Position numbers and translations under genes: made by a program. From the NCBI GenBank assembly GCA_947623455.1, contig OX392545.1, positions 28,471,001 to 28,535,000 on the forward strand: DNA of 64,000 nucleotides, read 5' to 3'. The notes under the pieces are model-generated. The model was not told the origin of the DNA. It searched no databases and saw only the letters and a list, made by a program, of their open reading frames with translations. Each line of letters begins with the position of its first letter. Within the stretch, counting starts at the first letter, position 1. This DNA is from Mimachlamys varia. Taxonomy: Eukaryota; Mollusca; Bivalvia; Pectinida; Pectinidae. This document shows positions 11,013-20,490 of this stretch, piece after piece.

Positions 11013-12015
11013 TGTAGCGGGGTTGGTCTTGTCTTAAAATGATGACAATGCCGCTGGGTTCGTTTACAATATTGGTTTATTAAATTCCAAAACCACGTTC
11101 TGAAACATACAATAAAACATAATCAATTTCACTCACTAATCATACATCTCTCATACAATAGATCACGCGTACATTTACATATAATGAAATGATATTTCCG
11201 ACACAACGTTAACACGATAAAATATCACAGATAATTACGATTACTCGATATAGTATAAAATCACACACTTACAATACGTATCGTGCATCAACGTACGAAG
11301 GCTACACATCACGCTTCCTGATCATCGCTCGTTCAGTACAACTGATTCAAACTACAATAATTAATAAAACACAATTCTTACTACTCATACATTGAAACAA
11401 TATAGTTTCAATATGAACAATATAACATTTACAATATTACATTTATAAAGATATCACTGTACGTTAACCGGGTACAGTACATGTACGTTATAATATTCAA
11501 CGTATTAAAAATATGTGAAACATGATCTTATAATTTGGAACATTCTTACAAATCTCAATCTTACAGAAACAGTAGCAGGGGATAACGGGATAATTAAAGA
11601 AAGATATGAAACTTACCAATAGAAGAAAATGGCTCTAGACAATGACAAATGAATTCGCTAGAAAAGTACGTCCAATTCCAACGTCGGCGAAATTCAAATG
11701 TACCGAGACACAAAGAAACAAAGACTCAAATCCAAAGACAGAAACTTTCAACCAATCAAACAAGTTTGTCACAGTCATGTGTCACGTACGTCAGTGAAAT
11801 ATACTCACGGGTACAAGGACATATACATACCAATATACACACAAAGAAACGCGCTCGCCGGTAACACATATATATACGCACGCAGGTTAAAGGTCGCGAA
11901 GGCCATATACCTCAATAATAAATAACTTACGTATTTATTATACTTTATTATAATTATTACACATAATATACAATTCACAAATATTAAACATTTCATTCAA
12001 AATGACCCTATTACA
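11013..12015 (-). repeat. 3' LTR of the gypsy element
   Basis: 1003 bp, starting TGTAGCGG and ending ATTACA on the plus strand. It is the downstream LTR because the coding genes read on the minus strand. It differs from the partner LTR by three substitutions (near 11123, 11519 and 11681). Confidence 0.95.
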
Positions 12016-12246
12016 TACTCCCCCTGGTTTGAAAAAGACGTCCTCGTCTTTTAACAAGAACTTTATACTAATATAAGCAACTTTCATATAGACAGTAAAT
12101 ATAATTATGTTCCATACAACTAAGTTAAAATCAGCAATACAAATTATCACAACAGTCATACAAAAATCAAACCCTCAAAACACATGAGGAACATTCATCA
12201 TTAAAACAAAGTAAAACAAAATAATCCAGTATTGTTCAAAGAACAG
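12016..12246 (-). promoter_or_regulatory. 3' untranslated region and polypurine tract
   Basis: Next to the 3' LTR the minus strand reads AAACCAGGGGGAGTA (12016-12030), the expected polypurine primer for plus-strand synthesis. Adjacent AAAAGACG...CGTCTTTT (12033-12055) can form a hairpin. The rest, up to the stop of pol, is non-coding. Confidence 0.75.
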
Positions 12247-14439
12247 CTATGGCACAACATCCCCACACACGATCTTTAATAAAGCTTCCGATGCGCGGTC
12301 TGGAGTCAATATCCCTCGGTCAAGCAGACGCTGAAGGTATTCCGCTCGCGACATCCAATCTGTTGATATTCCTGGACACATAGGTACTTGACTCATGACA
12401 AAGTCACCCGACCGTTGCCACAGAGGAGGCCGCCGTGCTCTTGTCGATTTCCTCGGAGCAGGCGTAGGGATGTTCCTTTCCACAGCTTGGACAGTAACAT
12501 CATCCATCTCACTATCCTCAGAGTCATGGTCATCACTATTCCTTTCCTCAACTTGGACAGTAACACCATCAGTCTCGCTATCCTCGGAGACTTGGTCGTC
12601 GCCAGACGGTGCTACATCCCCTGCCACAGGCTGCCGACGATCGTCACCATCGAGAGTCTGCGCAGAAACATCAGACGACGCTGGAGTATCCTCCTGAGGC
12701 ACAACAATGACCTCATCCTCCTTGTCTGATCCCGGGCCCTCTGAATGTACAAACATGACGACTGACGAGTCGTCATCATCACTGGAGTCAACAATGGTTT
12801 CCAGGTGATCTGAACCCTCCTCGTTTTTGGTCTTCTGTGTCCTCGTGGTGGTATGTGTTGTTGTCTCTTTCACATCAATTGCATCCTCATCGTGCAAAAA
12901 ATCAATGGGCAATAACAGGTTCCGGTGTAGAGTTCTTTCCCGTCCATCACCGTTACATTTCCGTACGACATAAACAGGAATGTCAATGTTCGGTTGGCGA
13001 ATTACGGTATAGTCGTCTTCCTCCCATTTGTTGGCAATCTTGTGTTTCCCTTCGAACGCTACAACACGGACTAAAACACGATCTCCAACTTGCAGCGCAA
13101 CTGCCCTTGCCCTTCTGTCGTACTGCTTCTTCTGTTGCTCTGCTGCTACAGAATTAAAGCGCCTCGCCAAGTCATATGACTTCTTCAGATTGTCACGGAG
13201 AGACGAAATATACTTCGATAAGCTATGGTGTCTTCCTCCAACATCCAATCCGAATGCAAGGTCAAGTGGTAGTCGCGGATGTCTTCCAAACATCAAATAG
13301 AATGGAGAGTAGCCTGTACTGTCATGGCGAATGCTATTGTAAGCATGAACAAGAGGTCCGACATGCCTTTTCCAGTCACACTTCTCCTTTGGGTCTAAAG
13401 TACCCAACATTCCAAGCAACGTCCGGTTGAACCTCTCGCAGCTTCCATTCCCCATAGGGTGGTACGGTGTTGTTCTACTTTTCTTGATGTTGGCGATGTC
13501 ACACAGCTGATGTATAAGTTCTCCAACAAAATTGGCTCCCTGGTCGGAATGAATCCTCCAAGGCATTCCATAATGCACAATAAAGTTGTGAAATAAAGCT
13601 TCAGCTGTGGTCCTCGCTGTCTGATTCTTCGTAGGAATGGCCTGCGCGTATTTCGTAAAGTGATCCGTCACGACTAGTATGTGTTGGAACCCTCCTTTAG
13701 ACGACTCCAAAGTGAGGAAATCCATACAAACTAGCTCCAGTGGCTGGGTCGTTTGGATACTCTTCAATGGCGCTTTCTGTGTCACGGCCTTCCTGGATAC
13801 ACAGCGTCGACATCCCTTCACCCATCTCTCGACGTCCTGAGTCATACCTGGCCAATAAAACCGCTCCTGTGCCAGTGACAAAGTCCTGTCACGACCAGGG
13901 TGTCCCACAGAGTTGTGTAGTCCGTATAAAGCTCGTCTTCGAAAAGCAGAGGGTAACAGTAGCTGCTTCCGAGTAGTCCCATCTTCTGTTACCTCTCGGT
14001 AAAGCACACCTCTCTCAATCCTCAAACGATCAAATGACCGTAATAAAGTCTGCTGGTCAGCACCTAGCTGTCTCCTGTCAGGTTTCCGGTTCTCTCTGAC
14101 ACAGGCTATCATCTGTCGCATCACAGGGTCTCTATCCTGAGCCTTTCTCCAGTCCCTAGACGACATCTCATGTAAATCATGTCCTGTATCCTCTAGATGA
14201 TGATCAAACACTGCAGAAGACATAGAGACAGTCTCGATCAAAGACACTGGTTGCTGAATAGATCCGCATATCGCCTTGACTGAATCCAATGAAATGTCAC
14301 TGACTGATGTAGTCTGTCCCTCCATATATACATCCGATGGCAATCGAGACAAAGCATCAGCATCCGCATTAGCTTTCCCAGGTCTGTATACGATGTTAAA
14401 GTCATATGCCGATAGTGCAGCAAGCCAGTCCAGTTGCAT
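12247..14439 (-). CDS. pol: pol C-terminal part: RNase H end, integrase, acidic tail
   Basis: 730 codons, in another frame than the upstream pol. It starts in the end of the RNase H domain (WLAALSAYDFNIVYRPGKAN...DALSR). The integrase zinc finger is H175-x4-H180...C210-x2-C213, and the catalytic triad is D240, D299, E335 with D-35-E spacing. After the core come a chromatin/DNA-binding region with a degenerate GPY/F module (KWEEDDYTVI) and a long acidic tail with a duplicated phrase EDSE-D-VTVQ, then a basic patch (STRARRPPLW). Integrase joins element cDNA to the host genome in the nucleus. The ATG is not a natural start: the frame should continue from the upstream pol frame and is cut off by the small deletion or insertion near 14420. 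Confidence 0.9.
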   Translation of the reverse strand: MQLDWLAALSAYDFNIVYRPGKANADADALSRLPSDVYMEGQTTSVSDISLDSVKAICGSIQQPVSLIETVSMSSAVFDHHLEDTGHDLHEMSSRDWRKAQDRDPVMRQMIACVRENRKPDRRQLGADQQTLLRSFDRLRIERGVLYREVTEDGTTRKQLLLPSAFRRRALYGLHNSVGHPGRDRTLSLAQERFYWPGMTQDVERWVKGCRRCVSRKAVTQKAPLKSIQTTQPLELVCMDFLTLESSKGGFQHILVVTDHFTKYAQAIPTKNQTARTTAEALFHNFIVHYGMPWRIHSDQGANFVGELIHQLCDIANIKKSRTTPYHPMGNGSCERFNRTLLGMLGTLDPKEKCDWKRHVGPLVHAYNSIRHDSTGYSPFYLMFGRHPRLPLDLAFGLDVGGRHHSLSKYISSLRDNLKKSYDLARRFNSVAAEQQKKQYDRRARAVALQVGDRVLVRVVAFEGKHKIANKWEEDDYTVIRQPNIDIPVYVVRKCNGDGRERTLHRNLLLPIDFLHDEDAIDVKETTTHTTTRTQKTKNEEGSDHLETIVDSSDDDDSSVVMFVHSEGPGSDKEDEVIVVPQEDTPASSDVSAQTLDGDDRRQPVAGDVAPSGDDQVSEDSETDGVTVQVEERNSDDHDSEDSEMDDVTVQAVERNIPTPAPRKSTRARRPPLWQRSGDFVMSQVPMCPGISTDWMSRAEYLQRLLDRGILTPDRASEALLKIVCGDVVP

Positions 14440-16660
14440 CCAACTTTGCAGTGGTCAAGACATACGTCAATGGATTATTGTCGGTGGTAACAGTGAACTT
14501 CCTTCCATACAGGTAATCCGTAAACTTGTCTGTTACGGCCCACTTCAAGGCGAGAAATTCTAGCTTGTGAGCTGGATAATTTCTCTCGGACTTGGTTAAT
14601 CCTCGACTGGCGTAGGAGATTACACGATCTTTACCATCCTGCTTCTGGTACAGTATTGCACCAAGACCATGTCCGCTTGCATCCGTGTGTACCGCAAATG
14701 GTAACTCGTACATAGGGTATCCCAGTATCGGTGGTGATGACAAAATACTCTTGAGAGTCTGGAACGCTGTCTCCTGCTCCTTACCCCATTTCCATGATGA
14801 TGAGCTAGCAGGTTCCCTCTTGGAATGACTTTTCTTCCTGGTAGGTGGTAAAAGTTCGTTAAGTGGCTTAACGATAGATGAAAAACCTTCCACAAACTTA
14901 CGGTAATAACCGCAGAATCCCAAGAAACTTCTTACATCATCAGGACCAGTTGGTTTAGGCCAATCCACTATCTTCTGTACCTTGTCCTGGTCTGCTTCAA
15001 TACCTTCCTTTGATACGACGAAACCTAAGAACTTCACCTTCTTCTTGAAATAGGAACATTTCTGCGGCGCTAGCTTCAAATCATGGTGAAGAATTCTCTC
15101 GAAAACCTGGTGTAATCGTTCTGTATGCTCCTCGAATGTCCTCGAAAATACAATGATGTCATCGATGTATACAAAACAGATGGTAGTGTTGAGCTCTCCA
15201 AGGCATTCCTCCATTAACCTCTGGTAAGTCGCTGGAGCATTAACCAAACCAAAAGGCATCCTATTAAATTCATAAAATCCTAATGGCCCAATAGTGAAAG
15301 CGGTTCTAGCCTTGTGTTCCTCCTGGAGTTCAACCTGATGGTATCCGCTTTTCATATCCAATGTTGAAAAATAGTCACAACCTGACAGGGAATCCAAGAT
15401 CTCTTCCACCCTTGGAAGAGCATACGAGTCCTTAACAGTCCTAAGATTTAACTGTCTGTAGTCTATACACATTCGCAGTCGCCCATCCTTCTTCCTTACT
15501 AAGACAACTGCTGAAGCCCAAGGTGAATGCGAACGGCGTATAACTCCGATGTCCAGGAGTTGATGTAGATGGTCCCGTACCTCACTGAGCATAGCAGGTG
15601 GAATCCGACGGTGACGCTGCTTAAATGGCACTTCATCTGTCAACTCTATGCGGTGATGAACTGCAGAGGAGTGGCCCAGATCCATATCTCCCTTGGAGAA
15701 TATGTCCGCAAAACTAGTTATGAGCTGCTTCCCAACTCCTAGCTCCTCTTCTGACAATCTGTCATCAAACTTCATCTGTTGCATCAAAGAGTTGATATCA
15801 GTACCGGCAGATGGAGACTCATCAGATGATTCAGTGTCCACATCCTGTAAGCATCCTTCCACCGTAACTGGCTGAATCTCGCACAATATTGCTCGAGGTT
15901 GTATAGTAACGTTCCTGGCTGTGATGTTGGATATAGTTACCGGAACAACACCTGTCCTCTGGTATCGATACTGTATAAGGCTCGGTGAAATGTCCAAATC
16001 ATTCACTAAAGATGATTTCTCTGACTGCTTAAGGTAGGCACTGGTCGGTGTATGTTCAACATGATGATCCACGTAGCCGTTAATAGTAACTTGACTATTA
16101 GGCGTAATCCGTATAGCAGCACCTTCTGCACTCTTCACCACACCGAGGCAGAACTTCCTTCTCACAAGATTCTGCTGACGTACCGCCATACATCTGAATG
16201 TAATGTACCAAGGTGTTGAGAGTGAGGCTCCTTTCATCAACCGATCACCATAAATCTCTTTGCAGGAATCCATAATACCCATCAGGATATTAGTCCCAAC
16301 CAACACAGGTACCTTGGCATTATACCTGGTATCCGGCACGACAAGTAGGAGTCCTGATATAGGTGTAGTGTGTCCTTCAATGTTAGTCTCAACATCAGCC
16401 TCAATAAATCCATCGTAAGGTAACGCCTCTCCTCCAGCACATTCAATGTCCAGAATATGTCCTAAAGGCTGTAGTGGCAAATGTTGAAGATGGAGATCAT
16501 AAAATGCACGGCTCACAGTGCTTACGGCAGATCCAGTGTCTAACAGAGCTGTGACACAAACTCCAGATATCTTCAATTCCTCCTCACTGCAATCTCCAAC
16601 CAATGATGTATCAACTGCAACATCATTCTCAGGTACAATAGGGCAGTGTTGTCCAATCAT
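14402..16660 (-). CDS. pol: pol N-terminal part: protease, reverse transcriptase, RNase H
   Basis: 752 codons from the first ATG, but the frame is open upstream to the frameshift site at 16696-16702, so it is probably made as a Gag-Pol fusion. Aspartic protease: ALLDTGSAVST around residues 39-48. Reverse transcriptase: SPWASAVVLVRKKDG, RMCIDYRQLN, TLDMKSGYHQ, MPFGLVNAPATYQ and catalytic YIDD near residue 498. RNase H: HTDASGHGLGAIL near residue 650, then LEFLALKWAV. The frame leaves the RNase H sequence after KLDATG and ends 8 codons later, while the correct continuation (WLAALSAYDF) lies in the next frame. A 5-nt loss (or equivalent) there would explain it. With this break full-length Pol cannot be made, so the copy depends on other copies to move. 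Confidence 0.92.
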   Translation of the reverse strand: MIGQHCPIVPENDVAVDTSLVGDCSEEELKISGVCVTALLDTGSAVSTVSRAFYDLHLQHLPLQPLGHILDIECAGGEALPYDGFIEADVETNIEGHTTPISGLLLVVPDTRYNAKVPVLVGTNILMGIMDSCKEIYGDRLMKGASLSTPWYITFRCMAVRQQNLVRRKFCLGVVKSAEGAAIRITPNSQVTINGYVDHHVEHTPTSAYLKQSEKSSLVNDLDISPSLIQYRYQRTGVVPVTISNITARNVTIQPRAILCEIQPVTVEGCLQDVDTESSDESPSAGTDINSLMQQMKFDDRLSEEELGVGKQLITSFADIFSKGDMDLGHSSAVHHRIELTDEVPFKQRHRRIPPAMLSEVRDHLHQLLDIGVIRRSHSPWASAVVLVRKKDGRLRMCIDYRQLNLRTVKDSYALPRVEEILDSLSGCDYFSTLDMKSGYHQVELQEEHKARTAFTIGPLGFYEFNRMPFGLVNAPATYQRLMEECLGELNTTICFVYIDDIIVFSRTFEEHTERLHQVFERILHHDLKLAPQKCSYFKKKVKFLGFVVSKEGIEADQDKVQKIVDWPKPTGPDDVRSFLGFCGYYRKFVEGFSSIVKPLNELLPPTRKKSHSKREPASSSSWKWGKEQETAFQTLKSILSSPPILGYPMYELPFAVHTDASGHGLGAILYQKQDGKDRVISYASRGLTKSERNYPAHKLEFLALKWAVTDKFTDYLYGRKFTVTTDNNPLTYVLTTAKLDATGLACCTIGI

Positions 16661-16702
16661 GCCTACTGGTGCCCCAGTCCTGTAGGCATCCGGGCGTTTA
16701 AA
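16659..16702 (-). promoter_or_regulatory. -1 ribosomal frameshift signal at gag-pol junction
   Basis: On the minus strand the heptamer TTTAAAC (16702-16696) is read T-TTA-AAC in the gag frame, the canonical X-XXY-YYZ slippery form. A 6-nt spacer (GCCCGG) follows, then an 8-bp perfect stem ATGCCTAC/GTAGGCAT (16689-16682 with 16666-16659) around a 15-nt loop that can pair further. Pol lies in the -1 frame relative to gag and is open from the heptamer. Gag stops 9 codons after the AAC codon. Confidence 0.85.
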
Positions 16703-17766
16703 GATTTCCGGCTGTGTTCTAGGTTCACTCTACAGTCTCTCTTTACATGTCCTAGTTGTCCACATCTCCAGCATACTGGTCCATTGGTAGTATCCCGGGA
16801 TGACATGTCCTGTCTCCGTTGATTCCGAGAAGGCGCATTAAAATTCCTAAAGGCTGACTGCCTCTGTCCACCATAACTTGGCTTACTGTCCTGTCGTAAT
16901 GCGGCTAAGTCATGTTTCAACTTAGATACCTCTGTAGTGAGATCCTTAACCAGAGTCTTCATCTCCCTAATGTCATCACTAGGTGGCATGGCAACCTTAG
17001 CAGGTTTGGGTTTCTCTGGTGAAGAGTTGGCCTGTTCTATCTGACGGACAGCAATGCGAAGTTTGTCGTAATCCATGATACTATCAAACTTGTGACCAGT
17101 AACATCACGTAGTGACTTCTTAAGTCCACGCCAAAACTTGGTCCGTAACATCTCTGTAACCTGAGATTGGGTAAGCTCACATCTAGTCCTAGCTTTATCC
17201 AAAATATCCTCAAGTCGACTGGCCCAAGATGTCACACTTTCTGAATCAGCTTGCTTAGCAGAGTAAAAGTTGGCAAGTAAATCCTCAGCAGCAGCAATGT
17301 TTCCATAGTTTCCAGTCATCTTGTCCAACATCTGTTGTAAGGTAACTGAAGAACCCATTCTCCTAGCTGTATTTACCGCTTCGCCTCTCAAAGATCTTCT
17401 TACAGCTTGAAATATAGTCTGGTCCTTGTAAATCCCATCTCTCTGTAGCATCTCAACCTCATAAATCCATTGCTCAAATGGTACTTCTCCATGAGGAACT
17501 TGTGGAGATCCTGAGAATATGGAAATCTTTGGCACATAATATGATGAACTCGGTGTGCTGGGTGGTACTGTATTATCCTGATGACCTTGACCTTGATCTT
17601 GATCTTCCTGGACTGCTTCTTGTTTCACAGCCTTGGCCTTGGCTCCTCCCGCTAAAAGATCAGTTAACCACTGAGCTGCAGTATCTTTAGATCCTAAATC
17701 CGGTTTAAGGTTCATGGCTGCTAAAGCCTCCATCAAATGTTGAGCTTGCTCCCCACCATCAGCCAT
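16663..17766 (-). CDS. gag: Gag, PNMA-like capsid with CCHC zinc knuckle
   Basis: 367 codons from the ATG at 17766 (MADGGEQ). The frame is open for 38 more codons upstream, but those are a hydrophobic, leader-derived stretch, so 17766 is preferred. The central part (SIFSGS...GEVPFEQWIYEVEML...IFQAVRRSLRGEAVNTAR...LLANFYSAKQ) follows the capsid pattern shared by Ty3/gypsy Gag and the PNMA/ZCCHC12 family of domesticated capsids. A coiled coil-like segment (MKTLVKDLTTEVSKLKHDLAAL) follows. A single zinc knuckle CWRCGQLGHVKRDC sits near the C-terminus for RNA binding. The protein should build the cytoplasmic particle that packages element RNA. It appears intact. Confidence 0.9.
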   Translation of the reverse strand: MADGGEQAQHLMEALAAMNLKPDLGSKDTAAQWLTDLLAGGAKAKAVKQEAVQEDQDQGQGHQDNTVPPSTPSSSYYVPKISIFSGSPQVPHGEVPFEQWIYEVEMLQRDGIYKDQTIFQAVRRSLRGEAVNTARRMGSSVTLQQMLDKMTGNYGNIAAAEDLLANFYSAKQADSESVTSWASRLEDILDKARTRCELTQSQVTEMLRTKFWRGLKKSLRDVTGHKFDSIMDYDKLRIAVRQIEQANSSPEKPKPAKVAMPPSDDIREMKTLVKDLTTEVSKLKHDLAALRQDSKPSYGGQRQSAFRNFNAPSRNQRRQDMSSRDTTNGPVCWRCGQLGHVKRDCRVNLEHSRKSLNARMPTGLGHQ

Positions 17767-19229
17767 TGTGGAAGTATTACACAAAGTACACAAGCACAAT
17801 AATACAAGTAATACAATCATGAAGTCCAATGTGAAAAATGTGAGCCAATACTGCGAGAAAAAAAAAATAGCAAAGTCCAAATATGCTGATTACTGGAAAT
17901 AAATTCAAGAAAATTTCAAAGTCCAAGTATGCTGATTACTGGAAATATTCAAGAAAATTTCAAAGTCCAAATAAGCGAAAAAGTGAAAATAAATACTGAA
18001 AATTCATCAAAGTCCAAATACATGAAATAACGCACAAGAAAATATCATATAAGTTATGTATAGGAATGTAAACACAAGCAATAAATCAAAGTCCAAGTTT
18101 ATCTGAAAATCAAAACTGAAATTGAAAAAGAAATGAAAATGCAAACACGGTTCAAATAATTAAACTAGTCTAAAGTCTACAAAATGTCTGGAAACAAAAA
18201 TAAATAAACAACACAATATCTGAAATGCAGAAATATATCAAAGCGACAAATATTTCTAAGTATAAACACCAAAAGCAATAAATTCTAACACCGAATAAGT
18301 CAGTTAAATGAAAATAAATTCCACAAAATCTGAAAGAAAATACAACACATTCAAAGATATACCAAATTATGTACTATATAAAGAGGAATAATGAATAGTC
18401 AATGAATCAAGGGCAGATAACTCACCAATATCAATGTAATAATTAACAGGGTGATATAACTACAATTAATTTACATTATATAAGCAAGTATGTGTCTAAA
18501 TAGCACTTATGAAAAATAAATTGAAACAACACACCAAATAAAGTAAATCAATCTAGATGACAGTGTAGTTATATTACGCGAAAGCAGAAAATTCCGAAGT
18601 GAAAAATAAAGCGTGTCGCAAGCGCAGCAGTTCAACACATATAAACACAAACACTGAGATTTAACAACAAATAAATAATCACATGGAAGTCACGACGGTG
18701 TAATGTCAGTTATGTGTCTTGGTCAATGCAAAATATCAACTACCCAACTAAGAAAAGATAAACCGACAGATAAAGAACCAATGCAACAAAAGATTCAACT
18801 AAATAGACAAAGATACTAACCTTTCTACAGTGGGTAAGCGGGGCAGGTACAGGTAGACAGGTAGAAGATTTCCATGCTCACATTCACGATACGATTCAGG
18901 TCCACACATTACGAATAATACAGGAATAAACACATGACAACACTAAATTCCGGAAATAATAAACAGATAAACACATAAATAATCCATGCTACGATGTCTG
19001 AGTCTCTGAACACTATCCGTTCCCGTCATAATGTCAGTTAGAGTTGGAAACATACAGCTGAGAAGTCCATTCACACGTGTGCCACTATCAACATCCGGTA
19101 TCGAAAATCGGCGTCGTCATTACGAAGTACCCGGTAAAAAGTTCCGGGGTGTAGAAGTTCCGGCCAAACTGGAATTCGACGATCTCGTCAAGCAAGTGTT
19201 AACCTCCGGTCCCTCAGTCTAACGGAGTA
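17767..19229 (-). other. Long retrotransposon leader
   Basis: About 1.46 kb of AT-rich untranslated leader between primer-binding site and gag. Near gag (17870-18075) the plus strand repeats TTTCAAAGTCCAAATATG-type phrases: two ~62-bp direct copies contain TATGCTGATTACTGGAAAT, and AAAGTCCAA recurs down to about 18090. The plus-strand frame at 19031-19222 is antisense to the leader and not considered a gene. Confidence 0.7.
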
Positions 19230-19247
19230 GTCCCTACGTGGGCGCCA
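19230..19247 (-). promoter_or_regulatory. Primer-binding site
   Basis: Three bases inside the 5' LTR the minus strand reads TGGCGCCCACGTAGGGAC. A TGG start right after the LTR is the complement of a tRNA CCA end. The tRNA species was not identified by eye. Confidence 0.75.
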
Positions 19248-19250
19248 TTT

Positions 19251-20253
19251 TGTAGCGGGGTTGGTCTTGTCTTAAAATGATGACAATGCCGCTGGGTTCG
19301 TTTACAATATTGGTTTATTAAATTCCAAAACCACGTTCTGAAACATACAATAAAACATAATTAATTTCACTCACTAATCATACATCTCTCATACAATAGA
19401 TCACGCGTACATTTACATATAATGAAATGATATTTCCGACACAACGTTAACACGATAAAATATCACAGATAATTACGATTACTCGATATAGTATAAAATC
19501 ACACACTTACAATACGTATCGTGCATCAACGTACGAAGGCTACACATCACGCTTCCTGATCATCGCTCGTTCAGTACAACTGATTCAAACTACAATAATT
19601 AATAAAACACAATTCTTACTACTCATACATTGAAACAATATAGTTTCAATATGAACAATATAACATTTACAATATTACATTTATAAAGATATCACTGTAC
19701 GTTAACCGGGTACAGTACATGTACGTTATAATATTCAACGTATTAAAAATATGTGAAGCATGATCTTATAATTTGGAACATTCTTACAAATCTCAATCTT
19801 ACAGAAACAGTAGCAGGGGATAACGGGATAATTAAAGAAAGATATGAAACTTACCAATAGAAGAAAATGGCTCTAGACAATGACAAATGAATTCGCTAGA
19901 AAAGTACGTCCAATTCCAATGTCGGCGAAATTCAAATGTACCGAGACACAAAGAAACAAAGACTCAAATCCAAAGACAGAAACTTTCAACCAATCAAACA
20001 AGTTTGTCACAGTCATGTGTCACGTACGTCAGTGAAATATACTCACGGGTACAAGGACATATACATACCAATATACACACAAAGAAACGCGCTCGCCGGT
20101 AACACATATATATACGCACGCAGGTTAAAGGTCGCGAAGGCCATATACCTCAATAATAAATAACTTACGTATTTATTATACTTTATTATAATTATTACAC
20201 ATAATATACAATTCACAAATATTAAACATTTCATTCAAAATGACCCTATTACA
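19251..20253 (-). repeat. 5' LTR of the gypsy element
   Basis: 1003 bp, TGTAGCGG...ATTACA on the plus strand. It is the upstream LTR for the minus-strand genes and so should carry the active promoter. It is collinear with 11013-12015 with no indel. Confidence 0.95.
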
Positions 20254-20490
20254 GAAACAGACTAAGAAAACACTTCATCAGAATTAAAACCCCATTATCT
20301 AAAACTAACTTCAAACGTGCACGAAACAAAGTTAACAACATGTTTAAACATGCAAGAACACTATATTACACAAATGGATTCATCACTCAGTTAACCCCAA
20401 ATTATACTGGAAACTAATGTGCATGCATTTAAAAGGTAACACCTCTACTGATATACCTCCATTACTAAACCCTGCCAATAACCGCTTAAG
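20254..20490 (+). pseudogene. LINE fragment, right part
   Basis: Continues the frame of 10945-11012 after the GAAA duplication: RLRKHFIRIKTPLSK, FKRARNKVNNMFKHAR and YYTNGFITQL, then after a frameshift WKLM...LKGNTSTDIPPLLNP. These are the polymerase-proximal linker blocks of Jockey/CR1-type LINEs. It decays to non-coding by about 20490. Confidence 0.7.

Larger units (their letters stand above)
11009..20257 (-). mobile_element. Complete Ty3/gypsy-type LTR retrotransposon
   Basis: 9.24 kb between LTRs of equal length (1003 bp) that differ at only three positions by eye. LTR ends are TG...CA and a 4-bp GAAA duplication flanks the element (11009-11012, 20254-20257). Order on the minus strand is: 5' LTR, primer-binding site, long leader, gag, frameshift signal, protease, reverse transcriptase, RNase H, integrase, purine-rich tract, 3' LTR. 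The order RT-RH-IN places it in Ty3/gypsy. There is no envelope-like frame. The very high LTR identity implies recent insertion, although pol carries a disabling frameshift near 14420. It sits inside an older LINE fragment. Confidence 0.95.

Noticed and set aside
11576..11596. Sequence resembling a homing-endonuclease site (GGGGATAACGGGATAAT)
   Set aside because: It lies in an LTR, is imperfect, and there is no endonuclease gene. Chance similarity.
12388..13976. Plus-strand frames opposite integrase
   Set aside because: Shadows of the minus-strand pol frame, which has full domain support.
19031..19222. 63-codon plus-strand frame
   Set aside because: It is antisense to the retrotransposon leader next to the primer-binding site; no family and no partner.
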